From contig CAMUOM010000015.1 in assembly GCA_947090635.1 (NCBI GenBank), positions 1 to 8,214 of the forward strand: a stretch of DNA of 8,214 nucleotides. Direction: 5' to 3'. The position numbers were made by a program, and so were the translations under genes. The notes under the pieces were generated by a model. It did no database searches, had not been told where the DNA came from, and saw only the letters and a program-made list of their open reading frames with translations. Positions 5,805 to 8,214 of this stretch are shown here, one piece after another; the stretch's first letter is position 1, and the number at the start of each line of letters is the position of its first letter. Origin of the DNA: an uncultured Candidatus Saccharibacteria bacterium (lineage in GTDB: Bacteria; Patescibacteriota; Saccharimonadia; Saccharimonadales; Saccharimonadaceae).

Positions 5805-6965
5805 CTACTTTTTGCTGAAGAATGAGAGGTAGCGCGGGACGTTGTCTTGCCATTGAATGCTTGGCGCAAAGTTGGCGATAAAGCAAACAACCGGCGCAGC
5901 GGGAGTAAAGACTAAGAAGCGCAGCCAAGTCGGTTTGCCGGCATCGCAGAGGCGGCGACGCATGAGCATAAAGAGTGACACTAGTGGGTAAATGACGGTG
6001 AACGGAAATACGAGGAGGTCGAGGAGGCCCATGCCGGATATTGCTAGGATGATACAGAGAATTATTAGAAGTATTATCACTACTACCTGAACGGTTGCGG
6101 CGAGGATGTAGGTAAGGCGGCTGGTGCAATAACCGCTGGTGGATACGGGAATTAGGGCTTCACAAAGGATGTTTTTGAATGAATTTGGCGGCGTGGCGAC
6201 AGCGGTAACGTAGTGAGGCAGCCGAGACTGAGGGACTTGGCTGACGCCGAATTGCTGGCTTGGCAGAGTCGGTCGGTCGGCGATGATGTTGCCGGCTTGC
6301 GTGGTGAGCTGGCTGAAGGCACTGGTGCTGGTGGTATTAGTGTTGTTGGAGTTGCCGGCGGGCGTCTTGTGAGTCAGAACTGATGGGTCGATGGCGGCAA
6401 AGCCAGCGCCGGTGTAGCCGCTGGTGGCTGGGATGGTTGGCTGCGTTGAAGTAGTTGGCTGAAAAGAGGTAGCTAGTGGCACGGTCGGCTGAGCTGCGAT
6501 TGGTCTAAACGGCGAGGCTGCCGTAGTCGGCTGAGCAAAGGTGGTTTCTGCTGTGGTTGGAACAACTGAGCTAATTGGGTTAAATTGAGTGGCTTAGTTG
6601 AGCTGTGCCGTCGCCACGCCAGTGCTTGCTGGAACGACTGGGCTAGGTTGGGCCGTTTGAATCGACTGAGCAGTGCTGAAGCTTTGGCTTTGAGGCGCGG
6701 TCGGCTGAAACTGCGTTGACAGAGGTTGAGCTGGTTGGAAGGCGCGTTGTTGTATTGGCGATGACTGCGTGGACTGAGTAGTTGGCTAAGCTGTGATTGG
6801 GTCAAACTGAGATACTGGCATGCTTGGCTGAGGCGCGGTTGGATTAAACAATGAAGCCGACGTAGTTGGCTGTTGTGGCTGGGTGGAAGTAGCTGTTGGC
6901 GCAGTTGGCTGGGCGGCGGTTAGTGGTTGACTTTGAGATGGATTAAAATCTGAATTGTTTTGCAT
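5805..6965 (-). pseudogene. DUF805-like membrane protein gene with two in-frame stops in its QPT-rich tail
   Basis: From ATG 6965 (AAAGGA five bases upstream, own promoter) a single frame runs 386 codons to the TAG at 5805, broken only by TAG at 6786-6788 (codon 60) and TAA at 6594-6596 (codon 124). The tail is rich in Gln, Pro, Thr and Ser with repeated QPT and [ST]QF[NDQ]P units, and these repeats continue in the same frame across both stops. The C-terminal 225 codons are open and encode a DUF805-like core: CTSRLTYILA, two long hydrophobic stretches, the loop MRRRLCDAGKP and PRYLSF near the end, matching the intact paralogs. No ATG with a ribosome site follows the second stop; a GTG at 6482 lacks one. 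Both stops are one C-to-T change from Gln codons. It is most simply a recent pseudogene; stop read-through is the alternative. Intact, it would be a membrane protein of unknown role. Confidence 0.8.
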
Positions 6966-6990
6966 GTTTGTCCTTTGATTAATTACTTAT

Positions 6991-7019
6991 ATCTTATCGC
7001 GCTATTGTGAATCGTGCAA
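6991..7019 (-). promoter_or_regulatory. Promoter of the interrupted DUF805-like gene
   Basis: The minus strand reads TTGCAC (7014-7019), 17 bp, TAAGAT (6991-6996), then ATAAGTAA, the same architecture as the promoter at 5769-5797. The start codon at 6965 follows about 25 bases downstream of the -10. Confidence 0.65.
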
Positions 7020-7064
7020 GGTTGAAGGTGGCGACAGAGGGTGGTGGTGCGGGGCGCTATTCTT

Positions 7065-7105
7065 AAGCCGTCACCAGCGGCGCAGACCAGCCCTCGTGGC
7101 GGCTT
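7065..7105. repeat. Imperfect inverted repeat between divergent promoters
   Basis: AAGCCGTCAC (7065-7074) and GTGGCGGCTT (7096-7105) pair over 10 bp on the plus strand with one U-G wobble, around a 21-nt loop. It lies between the minus promoter (6991-7019) and the plus promoter (7121-7149). With no T run after it and no gene upstream, it is not a clear terminator; an operator or chance are both possible. Confidence 0.35.
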
Positions 7106-7120
7106 TGCGGGCCGAAAAAT

Positions 7121-7149
7121 TTGGTGATCTATTGCGCCTATGCTATAAT
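7121..7149 (+). promoter_or_regulatory. Promoter of the secreted repeat protein
   Basis: TTGGTG (7121-7126), a 17-bp spacer and a perfect TATAAT (7144-7149) preceded by TGC, an extended -10. A leader of about 65 bases precedes the ATG at 7220, with GGAGGA at 7205-7210 as the ribosome site. Confidence 0.82.
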
Positions 7150-7219
7150 GCGAGTATCTAGCCGTGGTGGCAGAGATAAACCCAAAAGGGAAAATAACCG
7201 AAATGGAGGATAAACAATA

Positions 7220-8214
7220 ATGAATAAATTACGGCAAACAGCTGCGGGGGGGGGTAAACTTTTAAGCCTTGCCGCTTTCGCAACGATTGCACTAGGCTGC
7301 GCTACGCCAGCCCACGCGGACAGTATCTCAATCGACCTCGACGCCACCGTAGTTACTCTGCAGCGCAGTGGTGACTTGTATGAGCACACCAGTAGCCTTC
7401 ACGTGCACAACAGTAATACCTATGGCTTTACGCTTAGCATGAACGCCAGTCAGCCAAATCTAGTAAACAGCAAAGACTCCACTTACAAAATAGACTCTGT
7501 CTCTGGCACTAATAAAAAACTTGCTGCTAACCAGTGGGGTTACGGTATTGGTAAGAATGCCACCACGTTTAGCTCGGTTTCTTCTGCATCGTTAGCTGAT
7601 ATTACTAGTGACAACAAGGGCAGCTGTACTAGCGTCGATGACTGTACACTATACTTCACCCTTGGTGCTAATATTGACCCTAAGCGTTTGCCCGTGGGTA
7701 GCTACAGCACTAGCTTGACTTATACCGCTACCAGCAAGCCAGCGCCAGTCCAACCATCTACACCTTCAGGCGGTGGGTCTAGCTCCGGTGGGTCAAGTTC
7801 TGACCCTTGGTGGCCTATATGTAACGACAGATATTCTTATGATTCCGACAAGAGGCTATATTGTTATATTCATAACGGCGACATGAGTGGCTATTGGAAC
7901 GAGGAATGCCATAAAAATTACTCTTATGATTCCGACAAAGAGTCGTACTGTAAAGCTCATGACGGCGATATGAGCGGATATCAGCCAGATTGGGGTTCGA
8001 TATGTAGTAGTAGATATCCTGATAATGACCCAGAGACCAATGACAAGTGGCTATATTGTAATAGACATCAAGGTGACATGAGCGGCTATCAGCCGAATTG
8101 GGGTTCTATATGTAGAAATAGATACCCCGGTAGCGATACCGATTCCTCTAATAAGAGGACATATTGCGCAGAACACAAAGGCAGCATGAGCGGTTATCTG
8201 GATTGGCTATGTGG
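7220..8214 (+). CDS. Secreted surface protein with tandem two-Cys repeats (3' end outside window)
   Basis: The frame is open from ATG 7220 to the window edge, giving 331 residues of a longer protein. Residues 1-33 look like a Sec signal peptide: K/R-bearing start, a Gly3 stretch, hydrophobic core LLSLAAFATIALG and an AHA-D cleavage site. ALGC just before it is a weak lipobox alternative. Residues 34-172 resemble an all-beta domain with NTYGFTLSMNAS and LPVGSYSTSLTYTAT, of the kind found in Patescibacteria surface proteins and loosely like WxL or pilin folds (inference). A Pro/Gly/Ser linker (173-197) leads to tandem repeats of 29-36 residues with cysteines at codons 201, 230, 262, 298 and 331. 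Each reads C-x3-[YF], an Asp/Asn-rich turn, YC-x2-H-x-G-[DS]-MSGY. The signal peptide holds a G9 run. It is likely an adhesin or envelope protein; no family is recognised. Confidence 0.88.
   Translation, partial: MNKLRQTAAGGGKLLSLAAFATIALGCATPAHADSISIDLDATVVTLQRSGDLYEHTSSLHVHNSNTYGFTLSMNASQPNLVNSKDSTYKIDSVSGTNKKLAANQWGYGIGKNATTFSSVSSASLADITSDNKGSCTSVDDCTLYFTLGANIDPKRLPVGSYSTSLTYTATSKPAPVQPSTPSGGGSSSGGSSSDPWWPICNDRYSYDSDKRLYCYIHNGDMSGYWNEECHKNYSYDSDKESYCKAHDGDMSGYQPDWGSICSSRYPDNDPETNDKWLYCNRHQGDMSGYQPNWGSICRNRYPGSDTDSSNKRTYCAEHKGSMSGYLDWLC
7246..7254 (+). repeat. G9 homopolymer inside the signal-peptide coding region
   Basis: Nine consecutive G encode the end of Ala9 and Gly10-Gly12. As written the frame is open to the window end. 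Loss of one G gives GTA AAC TTT TAA, and gain of one G gives TAA directly after the run. Only lengths of 9 plus or minus multiples of three keep the protein on, the layout of slipped-strand phase-variable genes. Confidence 0.75.
7820..8214 (+). repeat. Cys-repeat array, four full units and the start of a fifth
   Basis: Units begin at the cysteine codons 7820, 7907, 8003, 8111 and 8210, so periods are 87, 96, 108 and 99 bases, all in frame. The conserved block in each is YC-x2-H-x-G-[DS]-MSGY, and the middle two share QP-x-WGSIC at the junction. The spacer between the two cysteines varies in length and is rich in Asp, Ser and Asn. All seven arginine codons here are AGA or AGG, whereas the three arginines earlier in the same gene are CGN. 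The array continues past the window. Confidence 0.88.

Noticed and set aside
6473..6805. Minus-strand 110-codon frame in the broken gene
   Set aside because: It is a shifted frame of the QPT-rich tail; the repeat pattern and membrane core belong to the frame starting at 6965.
1..8214. Alternative genetic code (TGA as Gly, as in some Patescibacteria, or TAG/TAA as Gln)
   Set aside because: The recognisable genes are complete with standard stops; rpsB ends at TAA and tsf at TAG right before their expected boundaries. None needs TGA read as sense.
1..8214. tRNA, CRISPR array, insertion sequence or integrase
   Set aside because: I found no tRNA arm pattern, no spaced direct repeats of CRISPR type, and no transposase- or integrase-like reading frame.

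Overview
The window looks like a chromosomal segment from a candidate phyla radiation (Patescibacteria) bacterium, most likely Saccharibacteria. The support is a short 203-residue EF-Ts, small compact monocistronic units, a block of DUF805-like four-helix membrane proteins with proline/glutamine-rich N-terminal tails, and a secreted protein with an all-beta domain ending in a 'GSYSTSLTYTAT'-type strand. The phylum call is inference from recall of such proteins, not from a search. The standard genetic code fits: the complete genes end in TAA or TAG, and none needs a reassigned TGA.

Layout. (1) 1-1494, plus strand: the rpsB-tsf operon (ribosomal protein S2, EF-Ts). It is preceded by a leader hairpin whose loop is complementary to the rpsB Shine-Dalgarno sequence, and it ends at a strong intrinsic terminator. 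(2) 1495-4267, minus strand: three paralogous DUF805-like membrane proteins. Each is its own transcription unit with a TTGACA-17-TATAAT-type promoter, and each ends in a hairpin with the same 16-base core (CCCCAC-UUCG-GUGGGG on the minus strand). (3) 4397-7019, minus strand: a second pair with a different shared promoter type (TTGC..-17-TAAGAT). One member is a purely low-complexity P/Q-rich protein. The other is a DUF805-like gene whose frame is open for 386 codons except for two stop codons (TAG, TAA) in its QPT-rich tail. (4) 7020-8214, plus strand: a divergent promoter and the 5' part of a secreted protein, cut by the window edge. It has a signal peptide containing a run of nine G, a beta-rich domain, a Gly/Ser linker and at least four tandem two-cysteine repeats.

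How the parts may work together (inference): regions 2-4 read as a cell-envelope locus. The membrane proteins share a core (C-x(1-2)-R-[LV]-x-[FY], an arginine-rich loop, and a C-terminal P-[RG]-Y motif) but carry tails that differ completely in composition. The neighbouring secreted repeat protein sits behind a possible phase-variation tract. The most notable observations are the rpsB leader pseudoknot, the G9 tract where a one-base change in either direction gives a stop within a few codons, the Cys-repeat module with its own arginine codon use, the repeated promoter/terminator cassettes, and the double Gln-to-stop gene.
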